From NCBI GenBank assembly GCA_023627715.1, contig JAMAHW010000053.1, forward strand, positions 186,001 to 250,000: 64,000 nt of DNA, read 5' to 3'. Below the pieces are notes generated by a model, which was given only the letters and a program-made list of their open reading frames with translations, did no database searches and was not told the origin of the DNA. The translations under genes and the position numbers were made by a program. Of this stretch, positions 9,842 to 22,082 are shown piece after piece. Source of the stretch: Periconia sp. R9002. Lineage: Eukaryota; Ascomycota; Dothideomycetes; Pleosporales; Periconiaceae. Position 1 is the first letter of the stretch; each line of letters starts with the position of its first letter.

Positions 9842-12179
9842 TGAGTTGGAGGTTAAAGACCATTGATGTTAGCCTTGGGGTGAGGATATGGCGGAACTAT
9901 ACTCGATATGACTACCGCCTTGGCGCATGATAGCTCATAGCAGCATCAGATGGTCCATACCGTGACAAGCCGCGTTCGTTAACGTAGGGTTGTGGTCAAG
10001 ATGCTTAAGAATTTTTTTGTGTGTATGATTTGATATAAATAAATTTATAATTTTGTACAGTGTAAAGTATGTATATTTTTCCACGCTGCAGAGTAATGGA
10101 AATGAGGCGGGCAATGTGTTGGCCTCACAATGTTGTGCATTTCCAAGCGCATTGATTCACGCAACCAAAAGCATTACAACTGCGCTACCCTCTCTACATA
10201 AATCTGCGCATGTATTCGCGCGTCGGAAGCTCTCTTTAATAAAAAAGAACCACCCAGCTCAACTCATACCCACCCAAGAAATAAGCGTACAACTAAACGC
10301 ATCGGGCGAGCTGAAACGCTCGCATTCGGAGATTTCGCCTACCAACCAACGACCCCGAGTTGGAGTACCTAGCACTCAAGATACCGGTATTGGACTCCAG
10401 GGCCCACCCACCGCAGCCAAGAGTTTAATATTACGTGATTCTCTCTTTCTTGTAACTACAAGTAGATAGGGAGAATGGGGGCGGTCTATGGAGATTATTC
10501 GCTTTTTCGGAAATTCTTTATTACAGAGCGAGGCGGCGATGACACGATGCCCGGTCTAGAGTCTAGGTAGTGTTGGAAAGAACGGATATTGGATGTGGTG
10601 GGCTACGTCATGGGTTGTTTCAGGCAGGGCTGACTTTGGGAGGGAGGTTCTGGACTTTTTGTGATTTTGGTGGGTGATTGATAATGGGAGGAAAAGTTGC
10701 TTGATGATTGATTGAGGATGGATCTTGTGTGAGGCGTGAAGGAAGCCGTGCGTTGGGGGGGAAATTCGAAATAGGGAAATGGGTGGTTGGATTGGTTTAT
10801 TGGGTGGTGGCTTGGGTAGTACAGTGAATGGCGAAGTTCTACTCAGCAGAACACATGTACAGTAATATGGATTGATGAGATTTGGTGAGGTTGATAGACG
10901 GAGGGAGGACAGTGGTAGACTAGCGAGGGCGAAAGCATGGACCAGTGACTGACTGACTTGACTTACGTTGGAGCCGGGCGTAGTGAGTAACTTGCACTAC
11001 GGGAGCTATTATTGGGTAGGGCTGGATTGGCTCTACAGTGCTACGGAACAACAGCAGTTGGACTCGAGATTGCTTCAAATTGCGACGTGGTATCGACGTT
11101 GGAGGTACCTCTCTGCGGAGGAAGAGGGGGATTCATTCCGAGTGACAGAAGACGGTACGGCATGATGAAGCAGTGTCGCAAGTAGATGTCGCCTGGAACA
11201 CGAGGGCATGTATCAAGGTGTATACAGGAGGGCGTTGGATCCGGGGCACAGCTGTGGCATTCGACAGTGAATACGTACAGCGTACAGCAGTATTAACCAA
11301 TAGGACGTGGCAGTGGCCGGTGGCTGAGCTTGGGTCTATCCCGATCCTTCGCCCGTCTCTCTGACAGACTGACGCCTTCTCACGCCTCGTGGCCGTGGCC
11401 GTCAATGCTGAATGCCTCAATATCTGGCCATCTTCCATCTTGGCTGCCTTGTCGCCCTTTTTCATTCATTCAATTTAACTCCCTCCCCTTTCTGACAAAC
11501 CGCCTTGCCCACTTACTCACCACCTGCCATCAGCACATCACTACACGCTACACGTCGCCACGCTTGCACCTGACCATCCCATCCACCACCAACGTACATC
11601 AATTGTTACATTCGTTACGCTGGTTGCATCACGTCCACTGCCGTTGCTGTGCCACACCGAGGGTTTTATTGGCAGTGCTGCATCGAGCCGACTGAGTATA
11701 CCCGAGCGGCGGGCGTGTTTGTCGATCCATCGCCCTTCCAGCCCCGGTCCCCCTCGCCGTCAGGCTGAATCCCGCCGTCGCAATTCCAGATCCCACCTTC
11801 CCACCACCTACATCTCCGCTTCAATCTCGTACCCCTTCACCACGACATTGACATACCTACTCACCTCTACCCCACACCCTCCCATCCAGGCCCATCCTTC
11901 CTACTCTTCTCACCTCACCACCCAAAATCCATCCGCCTCTCTCCGCATGCTCGACCGAGCACTCACATTCGTTTATCCCCGATCCACACGTACCCGTACA
12001 ACACTCGCGCAAACTACATGCGACCACCCCGTGATTCTCTTCTTGCCCGCCGCCCTTGATCGACTTTACAGCCAATCTCTCTACCCTTTTCACTCCAACC
12101 AACCTCTCGCCTTTCGTTCTGTTTTTCATCCATCGTCGTTCGTCGCTCGCCTATCGTTGCGATCGCGACGGCCGCTCCA
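9842..12179. other. Noncoding 2.3 kb including a pyrimidine-rich leader
   Basis: No convincing gene is visible. From about 11,500 to 12,179 the + strand is strongly C/T-rich, which is typical of the core promoter and 5' leader of actively expressed fungal genes and suits the membrane-protein gene that follows. The segment 10,440-10,960 is G-rich on the + strand and carries no recognised element. Confidence 0.5.
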
Positions 12180-13287
12180 ATGGTTAAGCGTACCGAGTCA
12201 AAACGCTACATCAACCTCGAGCACAATGCCGACGAGAGCACCGCTTGGTATTGGCGCTTCATAGCCATGGCCGCTTCGTGGATGATCCTGGCAGGGTATG
12301 TCACGTCCTTTTGTTCCTCCTTCGTTTGAAAACAAACAACCGTACCACGTCGGGAAGCTAACGAGTCATTCCGATACAGCTACTTGATCCTACCAGGTCT
12401 CTATACCAAAGATATACCTGGAGAAGGATCTCAACTTAGATTCAGCGAGGCAGTTCTCTCCGTCTTCGTCGTCGCTTTACTTACCGCCGGCTACTCATTC
12501 ACCGCACTGCTATGCTTCGCGTGTCGCAATAAGATCTTCCAAGCCGAATCCATCTTTCTGTACGCTCTCGCTCCCACCTGTCGGCGTCAAACTTCCCCGT
12601 CGCATGCTAACCTTGCGCAATAGCCCCGCCCTCACCTCTTCTGCACTTGGCCTCCTCGCCATAGCCTACAACTTCCTCTCCTCGCGCGCCTACATTTGGA
12701 ACACCGCCGCCATCTCCGCCACCGTCATATCCGCCTCCTCGACCGTCATTTACGCATGCCTCCTCCTTTGGACCCATCGCCGCATCATTCAGCACAAAGA
12801 ACGAGCTTCGCAACGTTCCAATCTTTGGTCCGAACAGTCATATTACTCGAATTACGTCGCAAACATGTACCCGACCGCATCGCGTTCCCCTTCCACCCAC
12901 CCCGAACCTCCCCTCAGCGAAGACGACCGCATCAACCAGCAAATGGCCCTCCTCCTCATGAACAAGGAACCCAACCCGAGCCCCGACGCAAGCAGCGCAA
13001 CTTTCCGGATCGACTTGCCAGAGGATAGCGAAGAGAGGGCGGAGGTAGCGAACAGCCAAGAGCTGAACGGTACGCTTGCGCAAGCACAACCCGCGCACTG
13101 GACGCGCTCGCGCGCGAGTAGTCGACCAGATAGTCTGGGAGAGACGCAGGCCTGGTCATTATGGCAGGATCGAGGACGCGCACCGAATCGGCCGTCGAGC
13201 GTGGGTGGAAGGAGTAATCACTCACGAGGCCCGAGCCGCGAAGAGCGGAGACGAGAAATCGAACTCGGGCGGTATCATCATCCTTGA
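12180..13287 (+). CDS. Four-span integral membrane protein, function unknown
   Basis: Three exons (12180-12295, 12380-12559, 12624-13287) encode 319 residues. Introns start GTATGT and GTACGC and end CAG and TAG; the joins give AGYLILPG and IFLPALTSS. Four membrane spans are visible: one across the first junction (FIAMAASWMILAGYLILPGL), one at AVLSVFVVALLTAGYSFTAL, one at LTSSALGLLAIAYNFLSS and one at AISATVISASSTVIYACLLL. The C-terminal half is a hydrophilic, Ser/Arg/Pro-rich cytosolic-type tail ending in basic-acidic EERRREIELGRYHHP. I recognise this as a conserved fungal membrane-protein pattern but cannot assign a substrate or pathway. No ORF spans the whole gene; without splicing only the last exon would be called. 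Confidence 0.75.
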
Positions 13288-14126
13288 TCCGCGCGGGTAC
13301 CAAAAGAAAAGAAAAACAATTTCCTACTACGGTGCCGGTGAACACAGTTTTTCGAAGTCATTTTCTTCCATTTGTCGTTTTTCAGCGTTGGTGTTTCCAT
13401 GGGTTGGGCTACGGGCAGGGGCGCAAGGGTATATCAATGGCGTGCTTTTTTTTCATATATCAGGTCTACCAGTCGGGCTATCTGGTGACGGAAAGGCGAA
13501 TGATTTCATGTTCTTTTCGATGTTTTTTTGTTTACCTTCTCATTTCCCATCTTTTCACCTTTCATTTTAACCTCTTCGGATGCATTCAGTAACTAGGGTA
13601 GGTAGGGAGAATGGATGTCGCAATAACAGAAGGAGGACGGTAATCGAGACCATGGACAGTCTCGCAGGCAGCCAGTCAGGCAAATGTCAGCCAGCCATTC
13701 GGGAGAAAAAGAGAGAAGAAAAGGAGAAAGGGAGGAATAAATCCTCTCTCGCGCAAACTGGTTTTTAATGTTTCTTGTCTTTGGCTGCTCTCGCATCATC
13801 GTCATTGTTACATATTCCGTCCTTCTTTTCCCTCTCCCTCTCCCTTTCTTCCCTCTGCTAGTTAGTCACACATAACTATATACACACATATACATACATA
13901 TATAACTTACATACCACAGCAACCCTAACCATACCCTCCTCCCATAGTAATCCATTCAACTCGCAAGTCATCGTCAAACACAGCAGAAGACAGAACCAAA
14001 ACATGAAACACACACATAGTCGTCCTTGGGCTAGGCCGTGCAACACCGTGCGTTTTTGTCTACAGTTCAGTTCACCCTTACTTATTCTCCGATTGTGTTG
14101 GATGGATGTCGTGTTTGTTAAGGGGT

Positions 14127-14131
<5 letters not shown>

Positions 14132-14165
<34 letters not shown>
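14132..14165. repeat. (TC)n microsatellite
   Basis: An uninterrupted TC dinucleotide run of 34 bp in noncoding DNA. It could be length-polymorphic between strains. Confidence 0.95.
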
Positions 14166-14168
<3 letters not shown>

Positions 14169-14931
14169 ATTTGTATTCTGAAATTCGTTACCTTCGGAAT
14201 CCTGCCCTCCTTCGCTGTTTACCTATATACCTACCTAGGTACATATTTCAGTCTGCACTCTTCACACTCAAAAACACACACAAAACATCAACACGTACCT
14301 ATGTATGAAAGGGACCAAGCAGATCAATCGAGCGAATCAAAGTTCTCTTACGATGATACTAAAATCTCACAGATATACATACACACTGAGGACTAAGAAC
14401 ATGGCATGTTACCGCACGTAACGGAGCTTTAAACTCTAAAAAGAGTGGTGGAGTTTAATAATCAGAGCAAGGTACAATAGGCGAGGAGAAGTACGACATA
14501 CTGCATTAAGCGTGCAACTTTTCTCCATCTGTTTTGGAAAAAGGTTGATACTCATATGTATCCAGTGTAGTTTTTCTTCATATGTGACTTCTTTACAGCC
14601 ACCTCATTTGGACCCAAGAACATATGTATTTAGTAATAAATATTTTGTATAAATTATAGATTGAATAAATAGAACTGAATAACCGAAATTTTTTCCTCAT
14701 CTCTCTCCCCGTCTCCCTCTCCTTCTTTCTCCATTTCTTCGTCTCCTCATCCACCTCTTCTCCGCCATCGAATAGACGGGCAATACGCGTCCGTACCCGG
14801 CCGTTTCAAGCATTAGTATCAATCAATAGGTATAGTCGAGTGAGTGCATCTACCTCTTCCCACCACCACTACCTTACCATTCCCCTTCCCCGAGAAGCTC
14901 CCAACGCCAGTGATCTCCATCACTTCTCCCA

Positions 14932-14958
14932 ACCCAGGGTAGCAATACTCTGTGAGGA
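14932..14958. repeat. Dispersed 27-bp exact repeat, copy 1
   Basis: The 27 bases starting ACCCAGGGTAGCAATACTCT recur exactly at 39205-39231. With one or two small gaps and a substitution, similarity continues for about another 20 bp (AATTCAATTTCA). This copy sits at the 3' end of the Zn2Cys6 gene, which ends at 14975 on the minus strand. Confidence 0.8.
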
Positions 14959-14974
14959 ATCCAATTCAATTTCA

Positions 14975-17500
14975 TCACTTCTCCAACCCACCTACCCCTA
15001 CCCCACCCCCAACCCCTCTCCCCACCAACCCCACCAACTCCCTAGCCAAATCATGCAACTCGGTCGTCCCGGTATGTACCCTAAAAATCACATCCCCAAG
15101 CACATACGCCTCACCGTTTCTCCTCCCCCTCTTCGCGCCATCACCACCACCCTCGTCGAAAGAGTGTAGAACCGTGGCGAACGAGCCTGCTGATGCGAGA
15201 AGCCCGGTCGCGATCTTGTCCTTTTGCGCGCAGCACGTGAGGACGCGGAGGCAGCGGGCGATGAGGTCGAGGTTTTCGGCGGGCGAGAAGCCCGCGAGGA
15301 GGTCTTGGGCTGCGTGGTAGGTGAGCATGAGGCTCGAGGTGTAGGCTGTGAATCTGTAGCTGTGGTTGGAAGTTAGTTATCGTTGAAAAAAGGTACTTTC
15401 TTGACGTGTGAGAGAGAGGGAAGAGAGCAGGAGAAAAGGAAAAGGGAGAGGAGATCAATATATACGTACATGCAAACCCAACAAGCATCAATAACCCCAC
15501 CACCGCCCTCCTCTTCGAGCATCAAATCCAACACCCTCGCGCTCATCTGCGCCGCCACGAACCCTTCCTCAATCGCCTGCCGCGATTCCGTCGGCATTTC
15601 ATCCAGCTTGCTCCCACCACCACCACCACCTCCTCCTCCTCCTGCAGCATCTCCATTCTCCTCCGCCCTACCCGCATCATGAGTATAGTAAGAAGCCACA
15701 ATCCGCCGCGCAAGCGCCATCATCGTCCCCATGTAAAACAAATGCACATGGAGCACCGTCTTCCTCGTCTCTTTATCCAAAAACACGCCATTCTCTCTTG
15801 TGCCGTCCGGGGAGGAAGAAGAGGAGGAGGAGGCGGAGGCGGAGGCGTGCAGATGCGCGAGCGACATCCAGGGCGGCAGTTCGGCGTAGTAGGTGCGTAG
15901 TTTCTCGCGGTACGACGCTACGGTTGGGGAGGCGAGGGGTGTGGTCGTATCGGGGCACGGGGAGTGCAGGATGGAGTGTTTTATGAGCGTGATTTTGATG
16001 ACCTGGGTCTGGAGGGCTTGGAGGGGTGTAGTGGGGGGTTTCGGTGGTGAAGAGGTGGTGGTGGTGGTGGAGGACGTGGGGGAGGAGAGGCGGAGCGAGA
16101 GGAGAAGACTTGCCGGGACAGAGTCCATGGATGCGGACAGCCAGCTGTTTTGTTTGTGTTTTGTTAGTGTTTACGTAGTGCTTTTCTGTTCGTGGTGGTT
16201 AGGGGTGGATAGGGGGTCTTTGAGGTACCGAGACGGACCATAGTAGGTGGACTAGTATCTGGAGCGTGGATTTGTGGTCTTCAATTTCTGAGCATGCGGA
16301 TGCGGATATGTCTATGCCGTTGTCTCGACCCAGGGTTAGTCCTAAGCCTGGCCCCCGGTGTGATTAGCTTAGATGATTAACTGGAAAAACGCACATACCG
16401 ATGTATGCTAACGCGACATTGGGATGTAACGAGAGGTTGTAGAATGCTAGGAGCGTGCAGAGTTTGATGGCTCGGAGAGGGTTGTGTTCGATCGCGCTGT
16501 CTAGTCCGTGCTTTGCTATGTTGTAGTAGAAAGCTGCTACTTCGCTTGATGGTAAAGATTCGGAACTCGGGGCAAGCAGGTATATCAGCCCGATTGCTAG
16601 TATGCCGGCTAATTCGGAGAGCTCGATTGTTGTTTGTGGGCTTGTTGGACGGCTGTAGAGGTCGATGAGTGTGAGGCCGGAGGTGGATGTGATGGGTTCT
16701 ATGACCTTGACTACTGCTGACCGGTTGAAGATCGGGGAGAGACTGGTGGCAGTGGCGAAGAAGATATCGAGAGAGGCATTGATGTCGTCGAGAGAGATGT
16801 CATGATCTGATGGAGTCCCACACATACTGAGAGTTACATTTAGATCTTGGCTTCGAGTTGATGAAGGGGATTGTTCATAATCTGCCAGCGTCGTTGCAGC
16901 ACTCAGCCTCCTAGGCAGTTCATTCAAACTGTCCGTGTCCATCTTGGAAGAATACAGTGTTTCTTGACTTGACGGATCGCTTCTGTCTCTGTCAATGCAT
17001 GCTAACATTGCTTCGATATCGCCACTTCTGATGGAACGGAGCTTTTGGAGCATATCCCCGGCCGTCTCGGGAGAAGTGGTTTGGAGATGGCAAAGAACAT
17101 CAAGCATCACACTTTTTTCACTCTCAAGCTGCTGCATCTTTTGCTTCCTGGCTTGTGAGTGGGATTGGCCTGCTCTGGTCGGGTAGCCGCATTGTGAATG
17201 CCGCGAATTGCATGCTCCGCATTGAGGTCTCGCGCCGTCACACTGATTTGGTCAGTATACATCCTGCTCCCCAGCAGACCGCGGTTCGACGGGGCGGTTG
17301 ACATGGTTAAAGAGAGAGATAGGGAGGTGTCATCTCTGTTTCGTACTAACTTTTGTACGTCTAGCTTGGCAAACTCGACAAGCGACGCTGACTTTGCGCT
17401 GAGTCGTCAGTTTGACATTGGATGGGTGGTAAGCATGGCGATCGGCACTAGCAGTCGGAGCATTGAAGAGCTTGGGAAGGACCGGTCGACCGCCTGCCAT
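14975..17500 (-). CDS. Zn(II)2Cys6 fungal transcription factor
   Basis: Five exons (17500-17351, 17242-16399, 16347-16239, 16144-15470, 15359-14975) give 720 residues. Exon 1 ends ACRVCQARRTK and exon 2 opens CDGARPQCGACNSRHSQC. Together they form a perfect C-x2-C-x6-C-x6-C-x2-C-x6-C binuclear cluster at residues 41-68, split by an intron. A short coiled coil follows (QARKQKMQQLESEKSVML). The middle homology region runs from about residue 170 and includes NVALAYIGLGLTLG and the LLCWLSASMDSVP region. A disordered loop with Thr, Ser and Gly homopolymers precedes DKETRKTVLHVHLFYMGTMM. The third intron needs the donor TG|GTCCGT to stay in phase, which is unusual but gives the conserved SWLSA-type motif. 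The gene's target pathway is not evident; neighbours are a membrane protein and an SDR. Confidence 0.8.
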
Positions 17501-19722
17501 TTTTACGCCTGACGCGCTGGCATACTTCGACTCGCGGAAAGATTCGCGAAGGAATGATAGGATTGTGTCGTGAGCAAAGGGACCGTCGACGGCTTTCTAC
17601 CACGCGCGAATGGGAACACAAGAAATGGTTTCCTCCAGCAGACAACGCAATGTGCGCTCTAGCCCTGGTACCTGTCTTTCCGTGAGGCGTTTGTGAGGGG
17701 GATCCGGCTTCTTCGTTCATGCAGTCCATCGCTTCGATCGACGATAGGTTGAAGGATCCCAGATGATGATATTGCTCCGGTCTCACAATCCGAGCCAATC
17801 AGAGACCGCCTTCACTTCGAAAATCACCCCATTCAGACACCCCACGACCCGTTCTTTTGAGGCCAGTGTCCAGAGCCGCCAGACAATACAGCAATAGGCA
17901 TCCGCTTGCAAGGATACCAAGCTTGGGTTTTTGAAGACTCGGTCCAATTCGTGTAATTTTGGTCAACGGTATTCCAACGGGGGTTCGATTGTGCTACTTG
18001 AGCAGGCCAAACAGCGCAGCCTGGTTATCAAATGCAGAGGAGATTTTCTCTTCACCTTCGCGTATGAAGTGTTGTTACACATGTAGACGATAACCAGTTA
18101 GCCAGAGTGTCTGTATGCACCGTTGATTCGTGTTCGGTCTTTCACACCGAAGGTTGATAACGACATTCCACAAAGTACTGACCATTGTACCCATCCTATC
18201 CTTCCCGAAGATTAGTGATCTTTTGAACACCTAATGGCATTTCCACTCTTGGTATAACGTTAAACCAGACATAGGCAATGGCGTGTACACGGAAAGTTAA
18301 CTTCCAGAGCTTGATAGACGAATCTTCACCCTGCATCTATGGCTTGACCAGGGTCTGTAACCGTTTCCCCGTACCTTGTCATCACGCAAAATTCCCATGT
18401 AGTCCGTCAGCCTGTCGCGCACATGGAAAGATCAGCCACCCCACGAGCCTGCTTTGATCTGCGGAACAAGGACGGTGTTCTCCAAAGATCACGCAGTTTA
18501 CGCATGGTGAATTTGAAACCCCCAATACAACATTGAAGGCATCAGAATCCATGAGAATGAGGCAAGCAGTACCGATAGGCGATAGGCGTGCCATTTCAGG
18601 AACCATGTGCCTTCATAATGATTGATATCAGATTGGCAAGTGTCATTCTGAACTTCATGTATGCATGCGTTTCTGGTCAGTGATTTTGAAATGTACCATT
18701 GTTGCACAAATTCGATAAAGCTTTGGAGCTAGTCGTGTGTACAGTGCTAGGAAAATCGTGTTCCTTGACACCTGTCCGCATATCCGTCTTCGTATGCGAC
18801 CGTCTTCGTATGCGGGTAGACGTAGGCCCCCGCACCTACCGCTGATCCCCAATGTGCGGTCTGCAATCATTCCTTGGCACTATTTACAGTACATTTTTCG
18901 TCATTTTAATTTTAATTTTAAGTGAATTTAGTTTTGTTGAATCCTGTAAAATCTATACCAAGCAAGTGATTCTGACTACGTGCGTTTCGGGTTTGAGCTG
19001 AAAACTAAGGTTATTTTGGAGGAATATGATAGGCGCAGGACGAGAAAACGCAATCTCGTAGATTCTGCCAACTGGTACTCACAAGGATTGTATGGCTCGA
19101 ATATGAATAAAAACAAAAGACAGAAAATTATGGGTCTGCTGACACAAAAGGTGACCATAAGGCCTGCATATCAGAGGTGTGATAGGACAGCCCGTATTGC
19201 AACCGTATTGATACCGCACACGGAGGGACACCAGATCACAAGAGGGAGGACGAACCACATCGAAAGCCTACAGAACTCAAAATTTGCTGGTAATATCTAT
19301 ATTGTTGAACAGAACAACAATCCAAATATTCACAGCACGTCGGAAGCATAGTCGGAGGGTATTGCTTTCGGAAACGGCAACGGATGGTACTCTAGATAAG
19401 AACCCCCACGCCAAGCAAGGATTGGATCATTCTCCAACTGTGGGGACAGCAGTTGCGGGGTAATGAAGGCGTTGCCGATCGAATGCGCAAATTTCCCCAT
19501 TATGATGGGTATGGAGATCGGTAGAAGAGTTTGACGAATCTTGTTGTAGCACTGATCCTATGTGTTAGTAGAGTTTCTTAGCGCCAGGGGACATGTATGA
19601 TCACATCAACGAGCAGAGCGTTGCATATGTTGTCTCCAATCAATATACGGTTTACCGTTAATACATAATGGCTCTGCTGTTCAATTGAGGTCAGGTTACG
19701 CAACGGCCGCTGCTCCCACTGC
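17501..19722. other. Noncoding 2.2 kb
   Basis: No protein-like ORF is found on either strand. It includes a 16-bp tandem duplication (18784-18815) and a TTTTAA triplet run near 18903-18920. The right part lies downstream of the SDR gene. The minus-strand promoter of the Zn2Cys6 gene should lie just above 17,500. Confidence 0.5.
18784..18815. repeat. 16-bp tandem duplication
   Basis: The unit CCGTCTTCGTATGCGR occurs twice head-to-tail, differing only at the last base. It lies in noncoding DNA and has no evident function. Confidence 0.9.
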
Positions 19723-20967
19723 CTACCATGCACAATGGCCACCGTCTACCCGAAGGTCCTACAATCATGTCAGACGCCATACTTGATTCGCTCACTTTCT
19801 CATGTTTTGAACTTACAGCACCAGTCCTGAATCACATATGCCATGATCAGCAATGTTCCGCATGTCTTGAACCTGAATAACTCCGATCACTCACATAAAA
19901 CCAGATCCTTCCGCCAGCAAAAAGATTGCCGGAGCCCTATACTCTTGCGCCTGACTGATCCTACCCAACATATTCTGCTTTTCCCAATGCTCCACCAATC
20001 CCCTCTGCTTTGCTGCGTCTGTTATGGGTGTGTCGATGTGCCCAGGGCTGAGTGAATTCACCCTGATAGGTGGGTATGGCTTACGCTCTTCATCCGGATT
20101 TGGATTGGCGTCGCCCGGTGTTCGCCCTGGGAGTGTGTTTTGCGGGTGACCCCACTCAGCTGCAAGAGAGCGAGTAAGCTGGTGGATTGCTGATTTTGAG
20201 GCGTTGTATGGTGCAGTGTTGATGCCCTTTATGTTTGTTAGTGCGTCCGTAGTAGTTATGTAGCTAGTGGGAAGAGAAGTAGAGCATTGGGGTTTAAACC
20301 TTATTTGCAACCCATCCACTCATACTAGCTATCAAGACCATACTCCCAGTTACATTCGCATCATGCATTTCCTTTGCGACTGCTTGCGCGATGAGGAAAG
20401 TCCCCATGAGATTTACGTCGACGATCTTTCGAAAAACGTCGACTGGATAGTCGCAAGCGTCACATTCGCCAGAAACTCCTGCACTAGGTGGGGAAGAACT
20501 GTTAACGAGTAGCTCAGATGCCAATGTCTATCCAAGGTTTGCTCACCAAGCTACAAGGCCCCGTAAAGGAAAACGAAGTGTTTTGCGGACGTTATCGAAA
20601 GCTTCCGGGAAATGGTCAACATTGGTTGCATCAAGTTGACAGTAGAATGCCTTTGTTCTGTTCGCCGTGCTCGTCGTTTCGATTTCCCCTGACTCTTTTT
20701 AGCTTCTCTTTGCCCCGAACTGCTAGTCTACAATCAATACTCCATGTGTCTGAGTTGGGCAAAGAAATGTCAGAGAACACAACATCGCCTCCACTTTCGA
20801 GTATTGCTTTCCCAACACTCGTTCCTAATGCGCCAGCTCCCCCGGAGACTGTTTTCGTGGGTTAGATTTTGTAAAGTTCGCGTACAGGTGCCCCCACCAA
20901 AGATGGTACGGCCATCCAAACGAAATAATTCCTTGGTTGGAATATGCACAGGCGCAGGGAAAGTCAT
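19723..20967 (-). CDS. Short-chain dehydrogenase/reductase (sorbose reductase-like), seven exons
   Basis: The exons I reconstruct are 20967-20898, 20848-20741, 20694-20547, 20483-20300, 20226-19895, 19826-19817 and 19758-19723, giving 295 residues. The N-terminus FRLDGRTIFVSGGAGALG carries the cofactor glycine motif (SGGAGALG in place of TGxxxGxG). NVDHFPEAF and LVACAGVSGECDAC follow the usual SDR order. VDVNLMGTFLIAQ holds the structural Asn, GSMVLIASMSG the catalytic Ser, and PYNASKSAIHQL the catalytic Tyr and Lys. The end MTGADLRVDGGHCAW is the standard tail of this group. It needs a 10-nt micro-exon at 19817-19826; skipping it shifts the frame. The second intron (46 bp, ending AAAAAG) is the least certain join. 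The likely reaction is NAD(P)-dependent oxidoreduction of a sugar or polyol. Confidence 0.8.
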
Positions 20968-22082
20968 ATTGATCAGAGTGCAAGTGTTCTGTCAGGACGT
21001 TATTATTCTTGCAGCATTCGTTGTGCTGTATAGTAGAATTCGCTTTGACGGTCTATATAAAATGAAGATTGAAAGCTGACGTGGGGTAGCAAAGACGTCA
21101 CTTTGCAGGAACGGTCGTACATGAGGTACTTATTGGTGGGTTCAATCAATTTTAGGACCACATATCCTTGAAAAAAGAGTACGTATATCCTCAGTCTTAC
21201 TGATTGTAGCTGATTGACTGCATGAGTAGGACGTATGCATGTTCCCAGCCAGCCAGCCAAGGATGTTTTTTTGATGCATTTACTTTACATCCCTACCGTT
21301 AGCATGTGAATTACGATTGCGATGATATTCTTTTTTCCTCTCAATCCTAGAGCAGAATGTAGTGGCTCTTAGATTACTGCAGCATAATCGTTTCCCTTAA
21401 TTATGTGCAATTAATCGGTGCACGCTAGGCGAGGACGTTTTTGTGAAACGTTACTGTGTCGATACCACGAGCAATACAATATTCTGTGATGCTAAAATTT
21501 ATGTCCTTCATACTATTGATCGGAATTAGGTGTAAGAAGAACACCTAGAGTAATCACAATGCAAAGTTTTGTTGCCATCTTTCTTCGCTGCGCCGGGGGT
21601 TCCTGTTCCTATATTTGGCGGAAACCACATTACTACCGGTATCAATTACATTAAACTCGATTGAAGGATTCTGAAACGGAGAAAGATCGGCACATCTAGA
21701 CACGTCTCAATATTTTCTTTTTGCATGTTACTTTTTCTGAAACTCAAGATTGAGCTCGTACTCTCAGGCGCATGCTATGACAAGATCGGGTTTAGCCTCA
21801 ATCAGCCTCCTGTCGTACAGCACCTCCACCACTTCGTCAACCTGACCGTCCTGCTTTCTCATCGCAGAATACATTTGAAGACATTTTTTTAGCAAACAAA
21901 AAACTTTGAGTTTATAGAAGTGCGAGATATCTTTAAATGCTCATGTCATTTGAGTACCTATCATATCATGCTATACATTAATACAGTCATACTTCGTAAG
22001 AAGGCCTTCCAACAATACACGAGCGAAAACAGAAAGATATAAATATATCGAAGAAAAACTGTCGGAGAAAGCATCCCAAAAC
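20968..22082. other. Noncoding 1.1 kb
   Basis: This is the upstream region of the SDR gene and the 3' flank of the C2H2 gene, both on the minus strand. It is AT-rich. I saw no ORF, RNA gene or transposon end. Confidence 0.5.

Larger units (their letters stand above)
13288..14974. other. Noncoding: convergent 3' flanks with CT microsatellite
   Basis: The segment lies between the membrane-protein gene (+) and the Zn2Cys6 gene (-). It is AT-rich with many short TACATA-type runs. It contains the (TC) microsatellite at 14132-14165 and the dispersed repeat copy at 14932-14958, listed separately. No gene is seen. Confidence 0.55.

Noticed and set aside
10053..10469. 138-codon ORF downstream of the HET gene
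   Set aside because: Low-complexity composition, no domain, and no promoter or splice context.
17975..18000. GGGTTCGATTGT resembling a tRNA T-loop
   Set aside because: No cloverleaf could be drawn from the flanking sequence.
18980..19351. 123-codon ORF in AT-rich sequence
   Set aside because: Unusual residue use and no motif. Treated as chance.
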